This document shows, one piece after another, positions 36,531-45,237 of a DNA stretch of 64,000 nt. The DNA is taken from NCBI GenBank assembly GCA_013696965.1, contig JACCXN010000055.1, positions 16,183 through 80,182 on the forward strand. Reading direction: 5' to 3'. How positions within the stretch are numbered: position 1 is the first letter of the stretch; each line of letters begins with the position of its first letter. Source of the stretch: Bacteroidota bacterium. GTDB lineage: Bacteria; Bacteroidota; Bacteroidia; JACCXN01. The notes under the pieces were generated by a model. That model had not been told where the DNA came from, made no database searches, and saw nothing but the letters and a program-made list of their open reading frames with translations. The translations under genes were made by a program, and so were the position numbers.

Positions 36531-38339
36531 TTAAATAAGCATTCCAATAATTACAGCTGTAAATAAGGATGCAAGTGTACCAGCAATAAGTGCTTTTATA
36601 CCTAATTGAGAGAGCAGAGTTCTTTTATTTGGAGCAAGAACTCCTATTCCACCAATTTGAATACCAATGGAAGAGAAATTTGAAAATCCACAAAGGATAT
36701 AAGTGGCAATAATTATTGATTTTTCATCTGTAAATAATCCCGAGTTTTTAAGTTCTCCAAGTGTAACGTAGGCAACAAATTCATTTAGTATAGTCTTCTC
36801 ACCCAATAGTTGCCCCACAAGAGCACTATCGGCCCAGGATGTCCCCATTAACCACGCCAAAGGCTTAAGAACTATTCCAAGCATAAATTGCATGGTCAAA
36901 CTATTGTATTGTCCATTACTCCAGGCAAAAATTTTGCTATTTAAACCAGTGTAATCACCAATAATGTCCGAAAAAATATAATTGGTCATAGCTATAAATG
37001 CAATGAAAACAATAATCATTGCAGCTACATTTACTGCTAGTTTTAAACCCTGTACTGTCCCATTAGCAATTGATTCCAAAGCATTGTCGCCTATTTTCTC
37101 TTTACTTACCTCCATTTTACGTTTAATTTCTTCTGTTTCCGGAAGCAATATCTTTGCTGCCACAATTGCCGCTGGAGCAGAAAGGAGGGATGCAATAATA
37201 AGGTGTTTAGCGAAAAATAATTGCTGTTGAGGATCATCCCCACCTAAAAAACCAACATAAGCCACCAATACTCCTCCTGCTATAGTTGCCATACCTCCGC
37301 TCATAAGGCAGAGTATTTCTGATTTAGTCATGCTATCTATGTACGGCTTTATCAGCAGTGGGGCTTCCGTTTGGCCTAAAAATATATTGCCAGCTGCCGC
37401 AAGACTTTCCGCACCAGATAAGCCCATTAATTTATTCATCAACCAGGCAAAAGCATATACTATTTTCTGAATGATGCCTAAGTAGAATAGTAGACTAGTT
37501 AAAGCGGAAAAAAATATAATAGTAGGCAATACCTGGAAAGCGAAAATAAATCCATAAGCACTAGTGTCACTTACCAAACCACCAAATACGAAAGTAGAAC
37601 CAGCTCTGGTAAAATTCAATATTTCTACAAAAACAGTACTTACACCTTCAAAAAAAGTTTGAATAAGTGGTATTTTTAAAACACAAACTGCTATTAATAT
37701 TTGTAGCCCCAATCCCTTAGCAACTAAAATCCAATTGATTCCCCTGCGATTACTGCTGAATAGAAAAGCGATTAGAAGAAGGGTAAATAACCCTAATAAT
37801 CCACGAAAAAAACCATTTAAGGTAAACCCGGATTTATAGATTTCAGTAGGGGTGAATTTAAAAAGGTATTTAATTTCAGGGTTAGATAATTGCAGTGCGT
37901 CATTAGAAAATTCAAAATTAAACTGTTCAATTTTTTTTTCTGTTTTCAACTGACTGCTTTCCTGCCGCAATACTTGCTTTCCCTGTGAAAAGTATATTAT
38001 AACAGGTTGATTTTCTATAACTTCGTATACCACCGAATCAACTGTTGCAGAAAAAGGAGTTAGATCATAAATAAGTATTAAAGTGCTATCTGATATGTAC
38101 CAGTCGCCAGAAGTAGTATTTGAATCTATACTGAAATCAAATCTTTTTCTGTTGTTTTTTATAAAGAAACTCAAATGACTCTCTTTAGAAAATAGTGTTG
38201 CTGAGATATCCTTAGTATATTGGATTTGTTCCAAGTCCCACTTTCGCGACAATTGCTGTTCAACAGGGGGATTTGCAGCATGCCCTAATTGTGTGAATAA
38301 CCCGAAAATTAAAAGGAGAACAAAAGGATAAAATTTCAT
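36531..38339 (-). CDS. CNT-family nucleoside transporter with N-terminal exported domain
   Basis: A concentrative (NupC-type) nucleoside:cation symporter of 602 aa; standard bacterial members have about 400. Residues about 178-602 form the transporter (FFRGLLGLFTLLLIAFLF ..., GNIFLGQTEAPLLIKPYI, GGMATIAGGVLVAYVGFLGG, CGFSNFSSIGIQIGGIG). In front of it are a signal-like helix (1-21, ending GHAA) and about 140 residues of predicted beta-rich soluble sequence (RKWDLEQIQYT, HLSFFIKNNRKRFDF, SGDWYISDSTLILIY), which resembles lipocalin-like domains seen in Bacteroidota lipoproteins. That domain would be periplasmic. Downstream thyA and folA suggest nucleoside supply. Confidence 0.92.
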   Translation of the reverse strand: MKFYPFVLLLIFGLFTQLGHAANPPVEQQLSRKWDLEQIQYTKDISATLFSKESHLSFFIKNNRKRFDFSIDSNTTSGDWYISDSTLILIYDLTPFSATVDSVVYEVIENQPVIIYFSQGKQVLRQESSQLKTEKKIEQFNFEFSNDALQLSNPEIKYLFKFTPTEIYKSGFTLNGFFRGLLGLFTLLLIAFLFSSNRRGINWILVAKGLGLQILIAVCVLKIPLIQTFFEGVSTVFVEILNFTRAGSTFVFGGLVSDTSAYGFIFAFQVLPTIIFFSALTSLLFYLGIIQKIVYAFAWLMNKLMGLSGAESLAAAGNIFLGQTEAPLLIKPYIDSMTKSEILCLMSGGMATIAGGVLVAYVGFLGGDDPQQQLFFAKHLIIASLLSAPAAIVAAKILLPETEEIKRKMEVSKEKIGDNALESIANGTVQGLKLAVNVAAMIIVFIAFIAMTNYIFSDIIGDYTGLNSKIFAWSNGQYNSLTMQFMLGIVLKPLAWLMGTSWADSALVGQLLGEKTILNEFVAYVTLGELKNSGLFTDEKSIIIATYILCGFSNFSSIGIQIGGIGVLAPNKRTLLSQLGIKALIAGTLASLFTAVIIGMLI

Positions 38340-38434
38340 TTAACTGCGTAGGATTTTTAAATGAAAAAATTAAAAACAATATTACTGATTTTCAGCAACA
38401 TATATTTTTAGGGGTAAATATAGTAAAGAAATTC

Positions 38435-39034
38435 TTAATTGGATTTTTTTCTGCTGGATATTTCATCCCTTATTTTTGAGGCTTTTTCATAATTTTCCTC
38501 ATCAATTGCATTTTTGAGCATTTCTTTAAGCTCATTTTCGGAAGCAGCCCCAAGATTGCCTTTCTTTTTATCTTCTTTTGCTTCCTCCTCATGTGTGCCT
38601 TCAAAGGCTTCGGGTGAGGCGCCCTCTTCCAGGATAATGCCTGCAGAGGAAAGAATAAATTCATATGTAAAAACTGGGCATTTGAATCTAACAGCAAGTG
38701 CAATTGCGTCAGAAGTACGCGTGTCAATTTCTACTTCTTTTTCTCCATTTGTACAAATAAGTTTAGCGAAGAAAATTCCTTCAACCAAGTTATAGATAAT
38801 TACTTCATTGATGGTGATATTAAAATTGTCAGAAAGATTTTTAAACAAATCGTGAGTAAGGGGTCGGCTTGGGCTTATCTTTTCCAGTTCAATAGCAATG
38901 GCCTGGGCCTCAAAACCTCCTATAATGATGGGTAATCTTCTTTTGCCTCTGGCCTCACCTAATACAAGAGCATATGCTCCCGATTGCGTCTGACTATATG
39001 ATAATCCAACAATTTCTAATTTGATCTTTTTCAC
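38435..39034 (-). CDS. bifunctional nuclease-family (DUF151) protein with C-terminal UVR motif
   Basis: A 199-aa protein. Residues 1-130 are the DUF151 domain (GARG-type sequence LGEARGKRRLPIIIGGFEAQA, SRPLTHDLFKNL, DARTSDAIALAVRFKCPVF-like block). Plant and Thermotoga members have reported or proposed nuclease activity. An acidic, glycine-containing linker leads to a C-terminal UVR-type helical motif (ELKEMLKNAIDEENYEKAS, 165-183) of the kind used for UvrB-UvrC contact. Function in this organism is unknown. It sits directly downstream of etfA. Confidence 0.88.
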   Translation of the reverse strand: MKKIKLEIVGLSYSQTQSGAYALVLGEARGKRRLPIIIGGFEAQAIAIELEKISPSRPLTHDLFKNLSDNFNITINEVIIYNLVEGIFFAKLICTNGEKEVEIDTRTSDAIALAVRFKCPVFTYEFILSSAGIILEEGASPEAFEGTHEEEAKEDKKKGNLGAASENELKEMLKNAIDEENYEKASKIRDEISSRKKSN

Positions 39035-39090
39035 GTATTAATTTTTGTTTTGCTCAACAATCCGTTATTATAAAGATAATAAATCTTTAT

Positions 39091-40056
39091 TTAATTCGCA
39101 CTAGCTTTTAATTTTTTAAAAGCCTCAATTAATTTGGGAACTATTTCAAAGGCATCGCCTACAATTCCATAATCAGCTGCTTTAAAGAAGGGTGCTTCAG
39201 GATCTTTGTTGATGACAACGATTGTCTTGCTTCTGTTAACTCCAGCTAAATGTTGAATAGCTCCTGAAATACCTATTGCAATATAAAGATTGGGTGCAAT
39301 AGCAACTCCTGTCTGTCCTACATGTTCATGATGTGGCCTCCACCCGATGTCAGCTACTGGCCTGGAGCAAGCAGTTGCAGCGTGAAGTTCTCTTGCAAGT
39401 TCCTCAATCATTCCCCAATTTTCAGGACCCTTTAATCCTCTTCCTGCTGAAACAACTATTTCAGCCTCGCGCAAAGATATTTCATCAACTTTTTTCTTCA
39501 CCTCTTTAACTGTAATTTTTGATTTTAATAAATCCTCACTTACTGAAAAATCAACCACTTGGGCTGATCCACTTATTTTTTCAACAGGGAAAGAATTAGG
39601 AAGAAGAGAAATTACTTTTTTATTTGAAGTTATTTCAATTTCAGCAAAAGCTTTTCCGGAAAAAACGGCTTTTTTAACAGTAAAACCAGCATCTGTTTTT
39701 GGTAATTCAATAGCTCCTGCTACAAATCCAGCATCTAGTCTTGCTGCCACTCTTGGTGCAATTGCTTTGCCAGCTATATCGTGAGAAAAAATAATGACAG
39801 AAGAATTTTCCTGTTCCGCTGCCTTTGTGATAATTCTGGTTAGAACCTGGTTCTCTAAAGTGTTCGTGTTTTTTGCATGTAAAACTTTCGATGCTCCATA
39901 CTCTGAAATTTCATTTATATTGCTGCAGTCTCCTGTTACAACTACGGTTGCTGTTGTTCCTGTCTGGGAGGCGATTTTACTTCCATAACAAATGGCTTCA
40001 AATCCTGACTTAATTACTTTTCCATTGGAAGAATCTGCAAATATTAATACTGACAT
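39091..40056 (-). CDS. etfA: electron transfer flavoprotein alpha subunit
   Basis: The FAD-carrying subunit of the heterodimer that takes electrons from acyl-CoA dehydrogenases. At 321 aa it fits the family. The C-terminal FAD domain shows SAGRGLKGPENWGMIEELA near residue 205, then SRPVADIGWRPHHEHVGQTG, then IGISGAIQHLAG and INKDPEAPFFKAADYGIVGD. It follows etfB by 24 bases. Confidence 0.97.
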   Translation of the reverse strand: MSVLIFADSSNGKVIKSGFEAICYGSKIASQTGTTATVVVTGDCSNINEISEYGASKVLHAKNTNTLENQVLTRIITKAAEQENSSVIIFSHDIAGKAIAPRVAARLDAGFVAGAIELPKTDAGFTVKKAVFSGKAFAEIEITSNKKVISLLPNSFPVEKISGSAQVVDFSVSEDLLKSKITVKEVKKKVDEISLREAEIVVSAGRGLKGPENWGMIEELARELHAATACSRPVADIGWRPHHEHVGQTGVAIAPNLYIAIGISGAIQHLAGVNRSKTIVVINKDPEAPFFKAADYGIVGDAFEIVPKLIEAFKKLKASAN

Positions 40057-40080
40057 TTTTCTTGATTTTATAATTATAAA

Positions 40081-40821
40081 TTAAATGGCTTTTGCCTCAT
40101 TGTGAAGTAGCTCGATTAACTGTTCTGGCGTTTCAGCTGGAATCATTTTGCAACCTTTTTTCTCAACAGGCAAGCTGTACGATTTTATTGAAGTGTGTGT
40201 TGGTAAATCAACAGGTGCAACAACATTTAAAGGCTTAGTTCGAGCAGCCATAATTCCACGCATATTTGGTATTCTGGCCTCTGCCATGCCTTTTGAAGCA
40301 CTAACTACAAATGGAGTATTTACTTCAACTACTTCCGATCCACCAGGAATGTCTATTTCAAGGGTGGCTGTGTTAGCGTTAATATCTAATTTGGAAGCAT
40401 GTGAAATAAAGGGTTGATCAAGTAATTCGGCTAGCATTCCTCCAACTTGTGAACCATTATAATCAATTGTTTCCTTCCCTGTTAAAATTATATCGAAATC
40501 TTTGCCTTTAGCATAAGCTGCTAATTGTTTTGCCACATATAAAGCATCAAGAGGCTGAGCATCTATTCTCACTGCTTCATCTGCTCCAATTGCCAAGGCT
40601 TTCCTTATAATGGCATCATCAACAGCGGTTCCAACGGTTATAATTGTAACACTTCCGCCAAGTGTTTCTTTAATTTCCAGGGCTCTCACAAGTGCAAACC
40701 ATTCATCATAAGGGTTAACAATAAATTGTACTCCACTTTCATTGAAAGTAGTATTGTTATTTGTGAAGCTGATTTTACTTGTGGTATCAGGAGCTTTGCT
40801 TATGCAAACTAATAATTTCAT
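40081..40821 (-). CDS. etfB: electron transfer flavoprotein beta subunit
   Basis: Partner of EtfA; binds AMP. The 246-aa protein opens LLVCISKAPDT, and has NPYDEWFALVRALEIKE, ILTGKETIDYNGSQVGGMLA and the C-terminal MRGIMAARTKPL. It is the first gene of a minus-strand unit (etfB, etfA and probably the DUF151 gene). A TAAATTTG -7 box lies about 36 bases upstream. Confidence 0.97.
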   Translation of the reverse strand: MKLLVCISKAPDTTSKISFTNNNTTFNESGVQFIVNPYDEWFALVRALEIKETLGGSVTIITVGTAVDDAIIRKALAIGADEAVRIDAQPLDALYVAKQLAAYAKGKDFDIILTGKETIDYNGSQVGGMLAELLDQPFISHASKLDINANTATLEIDIPGGSEVVEVNTPFVVSASKGMAEARIPNMRGIMAARTKPLNVVAPVDLPTHTSIKSYSLPVEKKGCKMIPAETPEQLIELLHNEAKAI

Positions 40822-40856
40822 GCTTAATAATGTTTTTGATTTTCTTTATAGGATTG

Positions 40857-40864
40857 CAAATTTA
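40857..40864 (-). promoter_or_regulatory. -7 promoter box for etfBA
   Basis: CAAATTTA on the plus strand is TAAATTTG on the minus strand, matching TAnnTTTG. Confidence 0.5.
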
Positions 40865-41011
40865 GTTAAAACTTACTAAACGATTAAATAATAAGTAATG
40901 ATATTTAAAATAATATCAAAATTTGATAATAATATCAATAAAACAACTTAAACCTCAAGGGTAATTGCAATTTTTAAATATTAAAAAAAGCATATAGAAT
41001 TAAAAAATAGT

Positions 41012-41019
41012 TATTTTTG
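41012..41019 (+). promoter_or_regulatory. -7 promoter box that fixes the pdhB start
   Basis: TATTTTTG matches TAnnTTTG. An in-frame TTG at 41017 lies inside this box, so it cannot be the start codon; ATG at 41041 is used instead. Confidence 0.55.
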
Positions 41020-41040
41020 CCCGCATTTAAAGAAAGAAAT

Positions 41041-42024
41041 ATGAGAACAATTAAATTAAGAGATGCTTTGCGTGAAGCAATGGTTGAAGAGATGAGAAGG
41101 GATGATAAAGTGTTTTTGATGGGCGAGGAAGTTGCTGAATACAACGGGGCATATAAAGTAAGTCAGGGAATGTTGGATGAATTCGGTCCAAAAAGAGTTA
41201 TTGATACACCCATTGCAGAACTTGGTTTTGCAGGTATTGGCGTTGGAGCTGCAATGAATGGATTAAGGCCAATAATCGAATTTATGACCTTTAACTTTTC
41301 CCTGGTTGCAATTGACCAGGTTATTAATTCAGCCGCAAAAATTATGTCCATGTCAGGTGGGCAATTTCATGCACCCATGGTATTTAGGGGCCCAACAGGA
41401 TCTGCAGGGCAATTGAGTTCACAGCACTCCCAGGCTTTTGAAAGCTGGTATGCAAACTGCCCAGGATTAAAAGTAATAGTTCCTTCCACCCCTTACGATG
41501 CCAAAGGTTTATTGAAATCTGCAATCAGGGATAACGATCCGGTTATTTTTATGGAATCAGAACAAATGTATGGAGAGATGGGAGAGGTTCCTGATAGTGA
41601 ATATTTAATTCCAATCGGACTGGCAGATGTGAAAAGAAAAGGCAAGGATGTTACTTTAGTAACTTTTGGAAAAATCACCAAGGTTGCTTTAGCAGCGGCA
41701 GTTGAATTAGAAAAAGAAGGCATTTCTGCTGAAGTAATTGATTTAAGAACAGTAAGGCCAATTGATTATGCCACTGTTATTGAATCAATAAAAAAAACAA
41801 ACAGGATGGTAATGGTTGAAGAAAGCTGGCCTCTTGGAAGTATTGCCTCTGAGGTTGCGTTTAAAGTTCAGCGTGAAGCTTTTGATTACCTGGATGCACC
41901 TGTGTTAAGGGTAACCGGAAAAGATGTTCCATTACCTTATGCTCCCACTTTAATCGAAGCCTATTTGCCTAATATAGAAAGAGTAGTGAAAGCAGTAAAA
42001 GCAGTAATGTATATAAAGTCATAA
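41041..42024 (+). CDS. pdhB: pyruvate dehydrogenase complex E1 component, beta subunit
   Basis: The beta half of the alpha2-beta2 E1 enzyme that decarboxylates pyruvate with thiamine diphosphate. The chosen start (MRTIKLRDALREAM, 327 aa) follows an upstream promoter box. Family blocks are MGEEVAEYNGAYKVSQGM, RVIDTPIAELGFAGIGVGAA, RGPTGSAGQLSSQHSQAFE, and the C-terminal VTGKDVPLPYAPTLIEAYLP. A branched-chain alpha-keto acid E1 is the main alternative. The alpha subunit, E2 and E3 genes are not adjacent. Confidence 0.93.
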   Translation: MRTIKLRDALREAMVEEMRRDDKVFLMGEEVAEYNGAYKVSQGMLDEFGPKRVIDTPIAELGFAGIGVGAAMNGLRPIIEFMTFNFSLVAIDQVINSAAKIMSMSGGQFHAPMVFRGPTGSAGQLSSQHSQAFESWYANCPGLKVIVPSTPYDAKGLLKSAIRDNDPVIFMESEQMYGEMGEVPDSEYLIPIGLADVKRKGKDVTLVTFGKITKVALAAAVELEKEGISAEVIDLRTVRPIDYATVIESIKKTNRMVMVEESWPLGSIASEVAFKVQREAFDYLDAPVLRVTGKDVPLPYAPTLIEAYLPNIERVVKAVKAVMYIKS

Positions 42025-42125
42025 AACATACTATTCTTACAATTCCTCTCTGAATACCTTAACCATATTGGTTTTTTATTGTATAATTTATACCAAGGTA
42101 TTTTGAGTTTAACTATTTTAATTGC

Positions 42126-42133
42126 TACTTTTG
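42126..42133 (+). promoter_or_regulatory. -7 promoter box for hppA
   Basis: TACTTTTG matches TAnnTTTG, about 50 bases before the pyrophosphatase start. Confidence 0.5.
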
Positions 42134-42182
42134 CCACCTTTAAAAAATAAGCTTAACCTAAAATACTAATTAATAAACAATC

Positions 42183-44879
42183 ATGGAAAATTTAATGTAT
42201 GTAATCCCTGTATTTGGTTTACTTGCCCTTTTGTATACTGCCATAAAATCAGCATGGGTTACCAAGCAGGATGCGGGAAATGAAAAAATGAGCACAATTG
42301 CTACCTATATAGCCGATGGTGCTATGGCATTTTTGAAGGCCGAATATAAGGTGATGGTGTATTTTGTAATAATTGCGTCTGTTTTCCTAGCTTATTTAGG
42401 GTATGTAGGGGAACATTCTCATCCTTTAATTGTTGGTTCATTTATTATTGGTGCTTTCCTCTCTGCCCTTGCAGGTTATATCGGGATGAAAATTGCTACA
42501 AAAGCAAATGTAAGGACAGCTCAGGCTGCAAGAACAAGTCTTTCAAAAGCCTTGAATGTTTCTTTTACAGGAGGAGCAGTAATGGGTCTTGGTGTTGCCG
42601 GACTAGCTGTTTTAGGTCTTGGATCTTTATTTATTGTATTTTATTACATTTTTGTTCAATCCACAGGAGCCAATGTTAATGGCGATGAAATGCAAAAAGC
42701 CCTTGAGGTTTTAACCGGATTTTCATTGGGTGCCGAAAGTATTGCATTATTTGCTCGTGTTGGTGGAGGTATTTATACAAAAGCAGCTGACGTAGGGGCA
42801 GATCTTGTTGGAAAAGTTGAAGCTGGAATTCCAGAGGATGATCCTAGAAACCCTGCTACTATTGCAGATAATGTAGGTGATAATGTTGGTGACGTTGCAG
42901 GTATGGGAGCGGATTTGTTCGGTTCTTATGTTGCTACAATACTTGCTACAATGGTTTTAGGAAGAGAAATTATTCTGACAGATAATTTTGGCGGAATTTC
43001 TCCAATTTTACTTCCTATGGTAATTGCGGGAATGGGTATTGTGTTTTCTATGATAGGAACACTATTTGTAAAGGTTAAAGAAGGTGGTAATGTACAGCTT
43101 GCTCTAAATATGGGTAATTGGTCATCCATTGTTTTAACGGTAATTGCCTCCTATTTTCTTATAAACTGGATGCTTCCTGATGGAGAAATGATCATGTCAA
43201 GGGAAGGTGCAATGCCTTTTACAAAAATGGGTGTTTTTTATGCTGTAACAATTGGTTTAATTGTAGGAACTATAATCAGTATGATAACTGAATATTATAC
43301 TTCGATGAACAGAAAACCGGTAAATTCTATTATTCAGCAATCCTCAACAGGTGCTGCTACAAATATTATTTCAGGATTAAGTGTAGGAATGATGAGTACA
43401 GCATTGCCAATACTTGTTTTAGCTGCAGGTATTATTGGTTCATATATGGTTGCCGGGTTATATGGTGTTGCCATTGCTGCTGCCGGAATGATGGCAACTA
43501 CAGCTATGCAACTTGCAATTGATGCATTTGGTCCAATTGCCGATAATGCAGGGGGAATTGCTGAAATGAGTGAATTGCCAAAAGAAGTGAGAGAAAGAAC
43601 AGATATTCTAGATGCAGTTGGAAATACTACAGCTGCAACCGGAAAAGGTTTTGCTATTGCCTCTGCCGCTTTAACGGCTTTAGCTCTTTTTGCTGCTTTT
43701 ATGGCTATGGCAAAAATTAATTCTATTGATATTTCAAAGGCCCAAGTTTTGGCAGGTCTATTCGTTGGTGGTATGATTCCTTTTGTGTTTTCAGCTCTTG
43801 CAATAAGTGCTGTTGGACGTGCTGCTATGGCTATGGTTCATGAAGTTAGAAGGCAATTTCGAGAAATTCCTGGAATTATGGAAGGTACAGGAAAACCTGA
43901 ATATGAAAAATGTGTTGCAATTTCAACGGATGCGGCCATCAAAGAAATGATACTTCCTGGTGCTATTGCACTTCTTGTTCCAGTAATTGTTGGCTTCTCG
44001 TTCGGTCCGGAGGTACTAGGTGGTGTACTTGCAGGAACTACTGTTTCTGGTGTTCTTATGGCTATTTTCATGTGTAATGCTGGTGGTGCATGGGATAACG
44101 CTAAGAAATCATTTGAAAAAGGCGTTGAAATTAACGGAAAAATGGAATATAAAGGCTCTGATGCTCACAAGGCTTCAGTAACTGGCGATACTGTTGGTGA
44201 TCCTTTCAAAGATACTTCTGGCCCATCAATGAACATTCTAATTAAGTTAATGTCAATTGTTTCTCTTGTAATTGCGCCTCATATTGCTATGATTGAAACT
44301 ACTGAAATTGCTAAGCCTATAGGTGAAATCGAAAATAGTAACAGTTCAGTTACAAATGGACTTTATACAGTAAATACAGCTGAATCGTCTTTAGCATGGA
44401 TAGGAAAAAAAGTTTCTGGTGCTCATGATGGTTTGGTAACCATAATAAAGGGTGAGTTAAAAGTTGAAAATGGTATTGTTACGGGTGGTTCTTATTTAAT
44501 AGATATGAATTCTATAAGCTGCCTTGATATTGAGGATATGGATGACAACGGAGATTTAGTAACACATTTGAAAAATGATGATTTTTTCTCTGTTGAAAAA
44601 TATCCAAGTTCAAGTTTTACTATTAATTCTGTTTCCTCAATTCAGGGTGATACTTATAATATTACTGGAATTTTAACTGTTAAGGGAATATCAAATGAAA
44701 TAATTGTGCCTGCAGTTATTACTGCAAATGAAAACAAAATAAGTGCTGTAGCAAATTTTTCAATTGACAGAACAAAATGGGATGTTAAATATAAGTCTAA
44801 GACTTTTTTTCCAGAACTTGCTGATAAATTTATTCATGATAATATTGAGTTTAAATTATTACTTGTAGCTAGGAAATAA
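42183..44879 (+). CDS. hppA: membrane-bound pyrophosphatase fused to a YceI-like domain
   Basis: A cation-pumping pyrophosphatase that uses PPi hydrolysis to export H+ or Na+. Residues 1-712 are the standard 16-helix enzyme, with [16 protein letters not shown] near 197, [18 protein letters not shown] near 228, and TAATGKG near 480, where alanine (not lysine) marks the K+-dependent type. After a linker, residues about 725-898 form a separate soluble domain with the YceI pattern: [67 protein letters not shown]. YceI proteins are lipocalin-like and bind isoprenoid lipids in the periplasm; the C-terminus of this pump faces the periplasm, which fits. The fusion is in one frame, without a stop. Confidence 0.93.
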   Translation: MENLMYVIPVFGLLALLYTAIKSAWVTKQDAGNEKMSTIATYIADGAMAFLKAEYKVMVYFVIIASVFLAYLGYVGEHSHPLIVGSFIIGAFLSALAGYIGMKIATKANVRTAQAARTSLSKALNVSFTGGAVMGLGVAGLAVLGLGSLFIVFYYIFVQSTGANVNGDEMQKALEVLTGFSLGAESIALFARVGGGIYTKAADVGADLVGKVEAGIPEDDPRNPATIADNVGDNVGDVAGMGADLFGSYVATILATMVLGREIILTDNFGGISPILLPMVIAGMGIVFSMIGTLFVKVKEGGNVQLALNMGNWSSIVLTVIASYFLINWMLPDGEMIMSREGAMPFTKMGVFYAVTIGLIVGTIISMITEYYTSMNRKPVNSIIQQSSTGAATNIISGLSVGMMSTALPILVLAAGIIGSYMVAGLYGVAIAAAGMMATTAMQLAIDAFGPIADNAGGIAEMSELPKEVRERTDILDAVGNTTAATGKGFAIASAALTALALFAAFMAMAKINSIDISKAQVLAGLFVGGMIPFVFSALAISAVGRAAMAMVHEVRRQFREIPGIMEGTGKPEYEKCVAISTDAAIKEMILPGAIALLVPVIVGFSFGPEVLGGVLAGTTVSGVLMAIFMCNAGGAWDNAKKSFEKGVEINGKMEYKGSDAHKASVTGDTVGDPFKDTSGPSMNILIKLMSIVSLVIAPHIAMIETTEIAKPIGEIENSNSSVTNGLYTVNTAESSLAWIGKKVSGAHDGLVTIIKGELKVENGIVTGGSYLIDMNSISCLDIEDMDDNGDLVTHLKNDDFFSVEKYPSSSFTINSVSSIQGDTYNITGILTVKGISNEIIVPAVITANENKISAVANFSIDRTKWDVKYKSKTFFPELADKFIHDNIEFKLLLVARK

Positions 44880-44890
44880 TTAATTTTTTT

Positions 44891-44934
44891 ACAAAAAAGG
44901 CCGTTACTGAAAAAAAGTAACGGCCGCTTTTTTG
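44891..44934 (+). terminator. Strong terminator after the pyrophosphatase gene
   Basis: GGCCGTTAC (44899-44907) pairs perfectly with GTAACGGCC (44917-44925), and a T-run follows. Confidence 0.85.
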
Positions 44935-45140
44935 TAAAATAAATTCATTGTTGTCTATACAGGAATTGCCTCCAATTCCTGCCTTTGCCAAAAAAAGGTG
45001 ATGTTTTATTGCCTTTATGAATTTAGTATTAAATTCATAAAAAATCACTCGTGGTTTCGTTTTGACGAATGCTTTTATAACATTTCCCTTAGAATCATTT
45101 TGAAAATGAGAATGGGCTAGGTTGAATTAATATAAAATAA
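44935..45140. other. intergenic stretch with two perfect hairpins
   Basis: Between two terminators lie about 200 bases with no frame. It holds a 9-base hairpin at 44960-44981 and a 12-base hairpin at 45014-45041, neither with a T-run. Confidence 0.6.
44960..45041. repeat. paired perfect hairpins
   Basis: CAGGAATTG (44960-44968) pairs with CAATTCCTG (44973-44981) over a 4-base loop. TTTATGAATTTA (45014-45025) pairs with TAAATTCATAAA (45030-45041) over a 4-base loop, and GTGAT (about 44999) matches ATCAC (about 45044) just outside it. Confidence 0.65.
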
Positions 45141-45176
45141 AAAGCCCTCAATCTGGTAGAACATTGAGGGCTTTTG
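45141..45176 (-). terminator. Terminator after the DUF349 gene
   Basis: AAAGCCCTCAAT (45141-45152) pairs with ATTGAGGGCTTT (45163-45174), a 12-base perfect stem, with T-rich flanks on the minus strand. It lies downstream of the DUF349 stop codon. Confidence 0.8.
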
Positions 45177-45237
45177 TTTAATGAATTATTGATTATCATT
45201 AATTTAATCAATAGAATTTTGAATAAATGAATCAGGC

